A DNA stretch of 64,000 nucleotides, taken from assembly GCA_031841125.1 (NCBI GenBank), contig CM063106.1:40792001-40856000 (forward strand). Reading direction: 5' to 3'. The stretch is from Acanthococcus lagerstroemiae (taxonomy: Eukaryota; Arthropoda; Insecta; Hemiptera; Eriococcidae). A model generated the notes under the pieces. The model saw nothing but the letters and a program-made list of their open reading frames with translations, was not told where the DNA came from and ran no database searches. Positions 34,925 through 45,055 of the stretch are shown here, piece after piece; position 1 is the stretch's first letter; each line of letters opens with the position of its first letter. Both the position numbers and the translations under genes were made by a program.

Positions 34925-36255
34925 AAATCAGCTCAGTAGCCTCACTTTTATAGCCAAAGTGAGAATTTTACTGAGCTCTATCCCTTAGACTTCACTGGGT
35001 GCAGGATACTCTAGCCCCAATACTTCGCGTCTTGTCCCGGCTATCGCTGGGCATTGACATATGATATGAATCGAGGTTTCTTCCTCTTCTCCACAGTACC
35101 TACAGGAGCCGCTTCTTACCACTCCTATTTTATACCACATGTTTTTTGTGGCCCCATGACCGGTTAGTAGTCCATCCATGAGCCTTGCATGTTTCCTGTC
35201 GAGCCCTAATAGGAACTTGGCATACTTACTGGGGGTGTCCCCTATCAGTGTCTTGCTGGCGTTCATGCCACTGGCCAACCGCTAGTATATTTCCGTCTGC
35301 TTACTTATCCAAGCCTTTACTTTAGATTTTATGACGCTGTATGTTACAGGAAGACATGGCCTGGGTGTTGCCAGTTCCTTTTCCATGCCCTCCTTCGCTA
35401 GCTCAGCGATCACGTTCCCTTTTGTCGCAGTGTCCTGGTGTCCATAGTATGGTGACCCGGTCCTCCTGAGCAAGGGTGTATAGTTTGTTAACACACTCCG
35501 CCACCACCAGGGATGTAGTTTGGTGTGATGATAGTACCTTAATAGCCTATTGACTGTCTGCACAGATATAGATCTGTTTATTAACAAGGCCCTTCTGCTG
35601 ACTTCTATCAATGACCACCGTGATCGCCATTATCTCTGCTTGGAGGATAGTGACGCCCTCGCCCAGGGCCACTGAACAGTTGTCAGCGCCTTTTGCATTC
35701 GTGATTCCGACTCCTACACCTTGGTCATTCTTGGAGGCATCTGCAAACCACACATTCTCCTCTTTTCCTAGAATGCTTGGCCCCCTCTTTTCCCAAGCTT
35801 CCCGTGCGGGTATTAGCGCACGGTATGGCTTGTCAAAGAAGTGTTCCATCGAAATTCTGTCCTTTGGCATCCAAAAGAATTTGTCTATCGTCCCCGCCAT
35901 CTCCCATATCCTTCTGTGGCCTGTTTTGTGGGCCTGAAGGTTTGGTTGACCCAGACGATAAGCCCCCATTATCGCAGCTGTTTCTATAGCAGTGTGAAGT
36001 GGTGGCAAGTTTAGGAGCCTTTCAGTGCCTTCATCGCACCGCCTCATTGGCGCCGTTTTTATCACGCCGGAAACCTTTGCAAGGTGGTCTAGTTCCTCTC
36101 TGACTTTGGCCAAGTGGACCCGCCCCACCAGACAATGGGCCCCATATGTAATTCTGGGGCTATTACAAACCCGGGATTATTTCCCGTGCATCATTTTGGG
36201 GAGAGTCCCAGGTCCCGCCTACATGGTGCGGCAAGCCCAAAGAGCCTCAATCCCT
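34925..36255 (-). mobile_element. C-terminal half of an RNase H-bearing LINE (I/LOA-like), decayed
   Basis: Read on the minus strand from 36255, it starts LWACRT and continues PKMMHGK and a YGA..VWW-like block with a one-base insertion. The frame at 35547-36128 then gives LLNLPPLHTAIE and an RNase H domain: D in VWFADASKND, E in LQAEIMAI, D in ICADSQ (followed by an in-frame TAG) and ILWTPGHCD. The last frame (34985-35278) has LLTGHGATKNMWYKIG and a Cys-Cys-His-Cys finger within CRYCGEEEETSIHIICQC, as in C-termini of I/Jockey-group LINEs. RNase H would remove the RNA template after reverse transcription. Several stops and frameshifts make it inactive. The matching reverse transcriptase is at 39112-39925. 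Confidence 0.85.
34930..34977 (-). repeat. Stem-loop in the 3' tail of the RNase H LINE
   Basis: AGCTCAGTA (34930-34938) pairs with TACTGAGCT (34969-34977). After a short internal loop, CTCACTTT pairs with AAAGTGAG, closing a loop of about seven bases. It lies just downstream of the last LINE stop codon, where many LINE transcripts carry structures read by their own reverse transcriptase. Confidence 0.65.
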
Positions 36256-36600
36256 TTTCTTATTTATCTGAGACGTTTTTTCATAAGATGATCCTAATAA
36301 TTCTTTCTGTGAAGGCTAACGTCTTCCTTTGCATTGCATTGAAATAACTCCTTACCTTTCCTTTCGGGAAAAAGGTGACCTTGTTTTTCCGGTTTATCGT
36401 AACCCTTTTCACACAACCATTTTTTACACCGGTTTCCCCCAAAACCCCCTTTTCCCCTTTGGGTTGGGGGGGGGAAATTTTTTTTTAAAGAAAGGGTTTT
36501 AAAAAACCCAAGGTTTTTTTTTAAAAAAAATTTTCCTTTCCAAAATTTCCCCTTTCCCTTTTTAAACGAAACTTTTTCTAGCATATGCTAACTCTTGTTT
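36256..36600. other. Homopolymer-smeared sequence, probable low-quality assembly
   Basis: From about 36350 to 36570 the sequence is a chain of short runs of all four bases (such as CCCCCAAAACCCCCTTTTCC, GGGTTTTAAAAAACCCAAGG). It has no counterpart elsewhere in the window. The LINE reading ends shortly before it. Such run-stretched sequence is characteristic of bad base-calling or poor gap closure rather than biology. The minus-strand frame at 36294-36584 (Lys/Gly/Phe-rich) is an artefact of it. Confidence 0.6.
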
Positions 36601-38120
36601 GCAAGACTCAATGGGTTTTTGAAACGGTTTCTGCCGAATGATTCGTCCTAAATCCGCAGCATGTAATCCTTACATAACAGACGGCTTGGAGTTTCCTACC
36701 AGCAAAATGCAGGGGGAAGATTACCAACATCATGGACTTGCAAGCCATATTCTGCGGGGAAGCTATAAGCAGTTTCATATAACAAGATTTAATATGCGTA
36801 TAATCATAGGAAACAAAGGTCAGCCCTATGTGATATCAAGCTGAACTCTGACAAACAACTAAAGCTAAGGTACCTCTGAAGAGAAGAAGGAGAACCCAAC
36901 ATGTGGGCATACTGCTATAATTCTGTGGAAGTTATCAGTACCCGCAATGCCATTTAAACCGGCGGCACCTATGCCGAGTTGCAAGGATGCTAACGTCCAT
37001 GCCTACTTGTTCCACACAGTAGCGGAGGGGTAGTCTTAATGGTGTGTCCTACCTTCATCAAATGACTGTATCAATGATGGGGATATTAGTTGTTAAGGCC
37101 TCCACACTGGTGAAAACCCCAACTCCGCCTAGCTATACGTGCTGTATGGCGGCACTAGAGTAAACATTACTGCTACAAGGACCGTAGAGCGACAGCATAC
37201 CTAGGTACATTAATATGATAATAAATGCCCTGCAACTGAATTGCATAATGCTCGAAGTTTCGATTGAGGCACCAGTTGTCCCATCCCCTATCAATTGAGG
37301 GAGCCTATTGTGAACGTATTGTAGATCACTGTCCATAGTGGAAATGTAACCTGTCCTGTGTACCGTGACCGTGCGGTTGGCTAACTCCCGATGTAAGGCC
37401 TGTGCGTGCACCAACAGCCCCACCATGTAGGAGCATTGCCGATATACTGTTCTCGTATCAGTGTCCATACCACCTATCTAACACATTATCAGCAAGCTCC
37501 CACTGTACCCTCTACGAGAGGATAAATTAAACCTCCATTCATCGCGAGTTTTGATGTCAGTCGACAAGGCGTCCTTCCCCAGCATGGTGAACATGCCACC
37601 TCTGGGGAATTCATTCAGCATCTGGACATGTAGAGAGGGCTTGTTCCCTCAACCATACTCGCGCTGTTTCAGATTATAGGATTAGTTTTTAATACAAGTC
37701 ACGCAATGGCTATTGGGGGAATTAACAAACGAAATTTTAGATCGAGTCTACGATGTCTAAGCATCCAGCAAGCTCAAAATAAGAGAATTCTATAACTGGC
37801 CCAAAGTTTTAACACAGTCCCCGAATTGCAAATGCCATCGATAGGGCCCTAAGTTAGCGGACTGAGGCTTCCAGCCAGCTACTACCATGTACTATATTTA
37901 GGGCATCTAGACCCGGGGCGTGTATCAATAATCACCCAAGAAAGTAACGCACTGGTAGAGTTCTATCGCCAGAACGGTTGGAATGAAGCCCAACTAGTTC
38001 AGTACATACGGCGACTTCGAGGATCCGAGCTACATTGACACCGTTTTGACTACCACTCATTCGGGCATTGCCAAACATACTATATATAAGGCACCGAGCC
38101 AGACATGAGCACATTGATGC
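36601..38120. other. Random-looking island of balanced base composition
   Basis: Base use here is close to even (the sample line 37141-37200 is half G+C), homopolymers beyond five or six bases are missing, and the AT-rich, run-rich style of the surroundings is absent. No repeat, motif or protein signal was recognised; the longest frame is 111 codons at 37133-37468 on the minus strand, without domains. It lies between the two halves of a broken LINE and next to the smeared block at 36350-36570. Contamination, erroneous consensus or foreign unique DNA are all possible. Confidence 0.45.
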
Positions 38121-39111
38121 ATTCTATTTATTTAAATTTAATATCAGGAGAAACGCAATACTATTTCTGACTGCGGAAGAAAGGCAGAACTGAACGGCAT
38201 TATTTCACGTAATATGTGAGTCATTCTTGCCTCTTACTTGGATTAATGCTTATACCGCTACGAATGCTGAGATTGCGATAACCCTTCACAGCCATTTGAA
38301 GGGCAATTTTTAACCCCTCGTCTACCATGGATAATATTCGCGAGTAGTAAATTCAATTATTAAATATTAATATTATTAATATATTATATTTTAATAATCT
38401 CCCATCCAGGGAAAATATTCCAGCACAATTAATATTCTTGCGCATTGGAAAATTCAATAGGCCATCTGCATGCCACAATTGTAAGGACAAGGAAAATCTT
38501 AACTGAATTATTGTGCAGAACATAATTAATACTCTTTCCAGATGAATCTTCAAACGAATTTCTTCGTATGGCAATGTTCCTCTGTGGTCTGGGATTCTTC
38601 ATGTTTCTGATGGCATAAATAAATTGCCACATAAATGTCAGTAATTTACGTAAATAATTGACTTAAAAGGATGCATAAGACCATCGCGGAATGCGACCCA
38701 CTAGGTCAGACGAACTATTAGAGGAATACGGCCTCAAGCACTCTCTCTGGTGACGAAGCCAGTTGTTTCCATGGGACAATGGTACATTAAGGTAAAAGCG
38801 AGCCAGTTCAGGAATTATTGAAATTCTCTTACGAGGGGGCCAACGAAAAGGGCAGAAGCTTATTCGCAATTTGGAGGCCCTAGTGTTCCTCATAACATAA
38901 CCAGAAGGGCAGAAGCTCATGTAAGCAATTGTAACATAATACGCCCGTTAATAAACGGATAAATTAAATAACTTCTGACCTGGAAAATGGTTTCTGTTCC
39001 TCGATGTCACCACCACATCTTATGTAACGCGCAAATATTAATAACGATTGACAATTAACTTGACGTACGAACGCGAAAAACGAAGTGTCGGCAAATTTAA
39101 TTTCCCGGGTT
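38121..39111. other. AT-rich stretch between LINE halves, no gene seen
   Basis: It contains a strongly AT-palindromic patch near 38350-38398 (TTAAATATTAATATTATTAA and onward) and two copies of GGGCAGAAGC near 38850 and 38907. No LINE protein similarity was found, so the part of the LINE that should link the two halves is not here. Confidence 0.4.
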
Positions 39112-39925
39112 ACCTACTCTCCATCGTAAACTGTCCCCACTGCGTTAACTCCGCGATGGTTCCCGGAAATTTGCCGGTTACTACCACAGCCAAATCATCA
39201 GCGTAGCCCTGTGTATATATTTTTTGACCATTTAACTCCTCCAGTAAACTGTCCACCACCAGGCTCCACAGTACAGGAGAGAGTACTTCCCCTTGTGGGC
39301 AGCCCCTGATGGCCGTTGCATGGATCCGTTCTTATTGGTATGTTATCCGGATCTTCCTGCTTTTTAGCATAGATACAATCCAGTTTATTATGCTTTCCTT
39401 CACTTCCCTTTCTTTCAGGGCTGTTGCTATTGATTCATGAGAGGTCGCATCAAACGCTCCCTGTATATCCATGAATGTTGCCAGAATAAAATCTCCGCCA
39501 GTCATCCCTCTCTCAGTTGCTGTAACAAGCGAGTGCAGTGATGACTCAGTTGATTTGCCTGCCCTATATGCGTGCTGGTTCTCATGTAGTGGAAACCTTT
39601 TCAGGGTAACCTCTCTTAGGTGCCTGTCTATCAGCGTTTCCAAGGTTTTTAGCACGAATGATGAGAGACTTATCGGCCTGTAGGATTTAGCCTTACAGGT
39701 ATCTCTGCCTGGTTTAGGCAAAAACACCACTCTCACACCCCTCCACGATTTTGGAATGTGCCCTAGGGCTAATGATGCTCTGAGGACCCTAATGAACGGT
39801 GCCATTATGGTGTCTAGTCCTGTCTGTAGGCAGACTGGATAGATTCCATCTGGGCCCGGTGCTTTGTACGGTGAAAATGGGTTTACCGCCCAGGAGATTC
39901 CATTTAATACCCAATTTGTGGTTGT
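39112..39925 (-). mobile_element. Reverse transcriptase half of the RNase H LINE (I/LOA-like)
   Basis: The minus-strand reading from about 39925 shows WVLNGISWAVNPF, YKAPGPDGIYP and the fingers motif FLPKPGRD with SYRPISLSS. These are followed by HAYRAGKSTESSLH, the first catalytic block FMDIQGAFDATSHESI, PQGEVLSPVLWSLVVD (usual Gly after PQG replaced by Glu) and GYADDLAVVV (YADD at 39194-39205). An in-frame TAA at 39332-39334 interrupts it. The reading is lost at about 39112, after WGQFTMES, roughly 70-80 residues before the sequence that restarts at 36255. The 5' end, with any endonuclease, is not recognisable beyond 39925. Confidence 0.85.
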
Positions 39926-42900
39926 GCGGGTACAGATTCAGTTTAGGGTACTTACGTATCAGATTTCCATTTAGTCTATTGTTCATTGCAAATAGATTAG
40001 GCACATTTTATAAGCGACATAATTGTCCAACAATAAATTGTAATACTAATAATTTTTCGAACCATTCGTGACTTCGAGACGTTTCACCGCTACAGTTCTT
40101 ATTTCCTCATCCGTAAATAATTCGCGTATTTCCGCCGCGCCGACTGTAAATCTCCCAATGGTTACTTGCAGAAAACGCGAATGACCGCCGTCAGCTAAAA
40201 CTTCTTATTCCCCCAAATTATCTGACGATTAAGGCGATTAAAATTTATAACTGCGACTGGTGAAAGATTGCGTTCATAAGTCAGTGATCAGCATAATCCG
40301 TGTAGTCCGCATAAATGTCCAGACGAAAAGCACCAGTCAAAATTTCTCTTCGTTTACTAGACATTTCCGAAGGCAACAAGTCTTTATAAGAAACTACGAA
40401 AATATTGGTTCATATTAACATGATTGCGGTGCCATTAATCAGTACTCGTTATTTTTATGACGCATAAATTAAATTTTTCATAGTTGGCCGTTTTTCGTGG
40501 AACAGATAGATGACATAACAAATAATTCAAACATGCGAATAACATAGTCCAATAATAATTTGAGACTTTTCTAATTTGTTTGAACTCAGTTGACATGCTT
40601 CAAGAATATATATCTATTTTCGATTTTTATATGCGTTTTAAGAAACAACCATCCATACTGGGGTTTCCAAACTTAATTTACATTCTTAGATTACCATTTT
40701 ATGATATGTAAGATGTTTCACAACGGTGTTTCGGACCTGTATCCTGACTGCGTTTTCTGGAGGACAATCTGGGGTCCGACGGGGACATTTTACAGCAGAA
40801 GAACAATGGAGGATCTGATTTCCAAAATGCGCATAATCCAAAAAATCGAAAATCGAGTTTTTAGCGCAGTCTGGTGGAGGAAGTCAACAGGCACCTTTCA
40901 GAGTTGGTTTCACGGTTTTATCACGACTTAGAGCCAGCTAAATCTTCCTTTTGTCCTTCTTTATAATACTGACTTACTTGTTCTTTCAAATTTTATGAAT
41001 ATAAGACTCTTACAGTTGTAAGTCATACTTACTTTTTCCTGTTCGGGGGGAGAGGGTTACACGGATGTCTGGAAAGTGGAGGGAGGAGGGGTATTGTTCA
41101 CGTGTGTCTCGTTCACCGGAATGGTCGTCTCTAAGCTGTATCTTCCGATTTCCAACAGCTTCTAGGTTAAGATGTACGGATTTTGACCTTCCACAAGTAT
41201 GACATGGTCTGTCAAAACAGGCTAAGTCCACGACTTCCCCCATTTTGCATTCCCGTAGCTCAAAGACTGTTTGCACGCCAACCTTCATACTTAGGGGGTA
41301 GTAGCAGTGGCCCTCCTCTTCATGTCCACGCAATTGAATCAGTGTTACAACTTATCGCTTACAAGTCAGAATATTTTTTTCGATTTCCCAACATTTCGTT
41401 TTTTGGACTAAGCGCGTTTTGGAAGGTAGGTTCTCAATTTAATCTTGTCCAATAATTTTAGTAAAGGAATCAAAAAGAAAAAGCTCTTTTTTTTCTTCAG
41501 TTTTTTTTTTTTTGCCTAAAGTCGGAAAAAATTCTTGTTGATCAGTATTTTTTTTTTTTACATTATATTCGTAAACGCATATTTATAATAATCGTTCAGC
41601 GTTCATTAGGGTGGCATTTATTTTACCTTATTTTTTTCTGTCACCAGAAAAAGCGGTGTATTTTGGTGTAAAAACTGAGTAAGTAGCCAAAATTCTGTAG
41701 AAAAATAAAAATTTAAAGCTAAAATGTATCCTAAGATTCTTGATAAGAAAGACTGCAATTTTTCTTCAAATTATTTTACATTCACAAGGAGCTACGAGCA
41801 GAGACCATATATTTAACATTCAATATTTCAGGTTGTAACCTCTTATGGAACCTGTTGGATAGGCATCACACTTGAAACTAAGCCACAAATGAATTTAGTG
41901 ACTTAAGAAATCCTATTACTTGTAAAATCTTTAATAATTTAAATTACAGCGCTCTGTGAAGTTTTCTGGATAGAGGTTTTAACTACAATGACCTCAGAAA
42001 TGAAGTTGACCACCTAAGGAACTCTGAAATCAATACGTTTGAAGCTACTAACCAGAAATCCTACGTGAGACCTCTGTGGATTCTTTTGTTGGTAGGTGCG
42101 TAAAAAAACCTTTAAAATGGGTTTAGTGAATCCGAAAAGCATAGAAATAGGTTACAAAGTCACATTTGTTTGATCAATATTGAGTGTAGGACATTGTTTT
42201 ATCAGCAAACCCCCAACAACCTTATACTGGAACACCCATGTACCTACACATTCCCCCTCCAAGAAAAAAAAATTCCTGTTAAGTCTTTTTCTGTGTTATA
42301 GAGAACATATGTTTTTGGGGCCGGATCACTTTTTTCTGGGAAAAAATTTAAGTACTTGTAAAATGATTTCATGTTAAACTGAAATATTTCTTATTGGAAT
42401 CCTCTATTTTAGGCTTTAAAGCTTTTGTGCATCGTCTTGAATTTTTTTTTTTTTTAAATGGGAGTGAAAATCAGGGGGAAAAGGCAAAATAATTGTCATA
42501 CTAGCGTCCATATAAGCTTTGGTCTTGATGCGAGGGCAATCCTGATTTCAATTTTCCTGCATTTCAGTTCACTATACCTAAAATGTGGTAACGAAGTTTA
42601 GCTTAGGGAATTAAGTTCTGAACATATTTGGTTTTATTGAAGTATTGTCTAGTTACAATGAATACACTTTACGAGATTGTCTGAGAAAATTAAGTCGACA
42701 CCACTCCTTTCTTTCTCCTTCTTTCTAATCCCCTTTCAAAAAAACACAATATAATTTCAAGTATGCGAATTGTAAATGTATGTACTCGTATGTATCGATT
42801 GTTGTTTTTTAAATCTGCCTAAATTTCTTTGGAGGTGCTCAACAAATTTTTGGTATGTCCAATATGGGTGGTACTGCCCGATAGAATCAGTATTACTCTA

Positions 42901-43486
42901 GCTGGTATCACAGGTGAGTTATAATGTGTATGATGCCCCTTAAATAAGGGAAAGAAAAATTGTAAACCTTCAAATGTCTATCCCCCTCTAAAAAAATGGT
43001 GTTATGTAGAACAGAAATAATACATTTTCGTTCAATAACTTATCGGTCATTTTCTACTTTCGGAGGAAAAGTTGGTATTTCAAAAATATCGTACGCTCAA
43101 GAGAAAAGCATGAAATACAGCCCTTATTTGTTAGCTCTCGTCTACCACTCATGCTGCAAACTCACAATCGTATTTGACTATTTTTGTCCCTAGTTGTGTA
43201 ATATACTTTCATAATACTGAAGAATTTTGAATTTTGAAAGGTAGCGTGAGAGCATCAAAGTCCTAAATGGAAAAATGTATGTGCAAGTGAAATGAAATAA
43301 TATGTCAGGCAAAATAATATGCTTATAAAGTAAAAAAGGTTATGAGAAATGTTTTTGATGCTAAGAGCAGCAAGATTCAATAAAATAGAAGTTTCATAAA
43401 AGAGGCACATAGATCATTACCCCCTTTCCACTTTTCCACTTAGTGAATTTAAATCCCCCTTTCCATTTAGATGTGGGGGAAAAAAT
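39926..43486. other. No supported gene; one diverged repeat
   Basis: Frames up to 107 codons (41010-41333, minus) show no recognisable domain. About 200 bases from 41811 resemble 23688 onward. Poly-T runs lie near 41489-41514 and 42446-42456. Confidence 0.45.
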
Positions 43487-43741
43487 CCAAAATGCGCGAA
43501 AACTTTTTTTTTTTTTCTTTCTTTCTTTCTTGAGGTTAGTCTTGCATTTTCTTGTTCATCAGTTTTTTTCTGTGTCACCTCCTCATCTCCTACATTCTAA
43601 GTGACCACTTAATAGATGAGCAAAAAAATTCCAAAATGCGCGAAAACTTTTTTTTTTCTTTCTTTCGTGAAATTGGTCTTCCATTTTCTTGTTCCTCAGC
43701 CTTTTTCTGTGTGACCTCCTCATCTCATTCGTTCTAAGTGA
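43487..43741 (+). repeat. Two direct copies of a 110-120-bp unit
   Basis: Unit one starts CCAAAATGCGCGAAAAC at 43487 and unit two at 43631. Both continue through a T/TTTC run, a CATTTTCTTGTTC block, CTGTGTSACCTCCTCATCTC and TTCTAAGTGA (43595 and 43732). The offset shrinks from 144 to 137 because of short indels, mostly in the TTTC tract. It is a local tandem duplication. Confidence 0.8.
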
Positions 43742-43744
43742 AAA

Positions 43745-45055
43745 TTTGAAAACTGTAACTTATAATGTTGATATTTTTGAATTTTGATTTAGAGAGATAT
43801 TTTATGTGGAGGATGGCGGGGCGAAGGTGGTGAATGGGAGAAGGAATAGGAAATGTACTTCTAAAAGGTAGCAAGACGTATTTCCAGAAGAAGAAATATT
43901 TTTCTTATTTGTGGGTTCATTTTGTAAATTATTTTTGAAAATTCGGTAGGGGAGGAAAATTCTCTATTTTCTCCCTCTCACGACTCTCGTTCATATAACA
44001 TAATATACCTTTAACTGAAATAACCATGTTCCAAACTCTAAAACATTTTAGCTGACTTTCGGTACTTCCTGAAGCAATAGATAGCATAACATTAATTTTT
44101 AAATAAGAGACTTGACGACTCTGGCGCCATCTATTAATTTTTTTTTTCAACATCCTTCAACGCTACTTACAGTTCTTAAAAGTTTGTACCAATGTACTAT
44201 TTTTACTTCAGAAAGTATTCTTACATCAGGAAAGACCATTTTGCAAGGTGAGGCCCTTAAGAAATGGTAATTTATTTTTGAAACACACCCTAATGTTAGA
44301 TACAAACATTATTCGAGCAGGAATTTTCTTTTAATGGACTTTTATGCTTGAATTTATCAAAATTTTCAACCTTTACTCCCTCTCAAAATAGAACTATAAA
44401 GAACCAAAAAAGAGCTCGCAAGAAGAGCGTGAAATTCATCATTTTCGAAATTGAATGCTCTAAGGAAATTACATGAAAAATGAACAACAAGCGTAGGCCT
44501 GAAACTGATTGAAAATAAAAACGAAATAAAGAATCAAAGAAAAGCTAACGTTCTGTTATTTCTTTTAAAGGCTGCGAAAAAACAAATACGAAAAGAAACC
44601 GAGGGGAATGAACGAAAATGAAATAGGTGGAAGGTCATAAAACCAGAAGTAATGTACATAGATGTAGAATTTTGTCAATGAGAATCGTGCAAATAATCGA
44701 AGTGTGAAACAGGTTAATTTTATGACTGAAAAGTGCTCATATATTTACTTTTTATTTTTACTCGAAGATTTATTCATTCGAGGCAGGCCCGTAGCCAGAG
44801 GGGTACTAAAGGGTGCTGAGCACTCTCCAACGCTTGCCGGAACCCTCCTGGTAAAATTTTGTGAATAAAGATAACGAATTCCTTCTGTTTTCATTGCTAG
44901 TTTTGTTCAAAACGTTTCGTTCCACTACATTTTAATCTTTATAAACTCAGCAACACTGATTTTTGCTTTGAAAGATGGACGAATCGTGTGTTTGTTGTTC
45001 TTTATTAGTGACCTTTCACAAGAAAAGAGCCCGAGTGTCCAAACAGCAGTTTCAG
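43745..45055. other. No supported gene
   Basis: Short chance frames only. GCCCGTAGCCAGAGGGG near 44789 resembles one end of the hAT-type MITE family, but its partner was not found. Confidence 0.45.

Noticed and set aside
36294..36584. 96-codon Lys/Gly/Phe frame
   Set aside because: It falls in the homopolymer-smeared block and only reflects base runs.
37133..37468. 111-codon minus-strand frame in the random-looking island
   Set aside because: Length is within chance for balanced-composition DNA and no motif is recognisable.
41010..41333. 107-codon minus-strand frame with CHTCGRSKS, zinc-finger-like
   Set aside because: A single C-x-x-C without partner residues or further domain; overlaps a 90-codon frame on the other strand.
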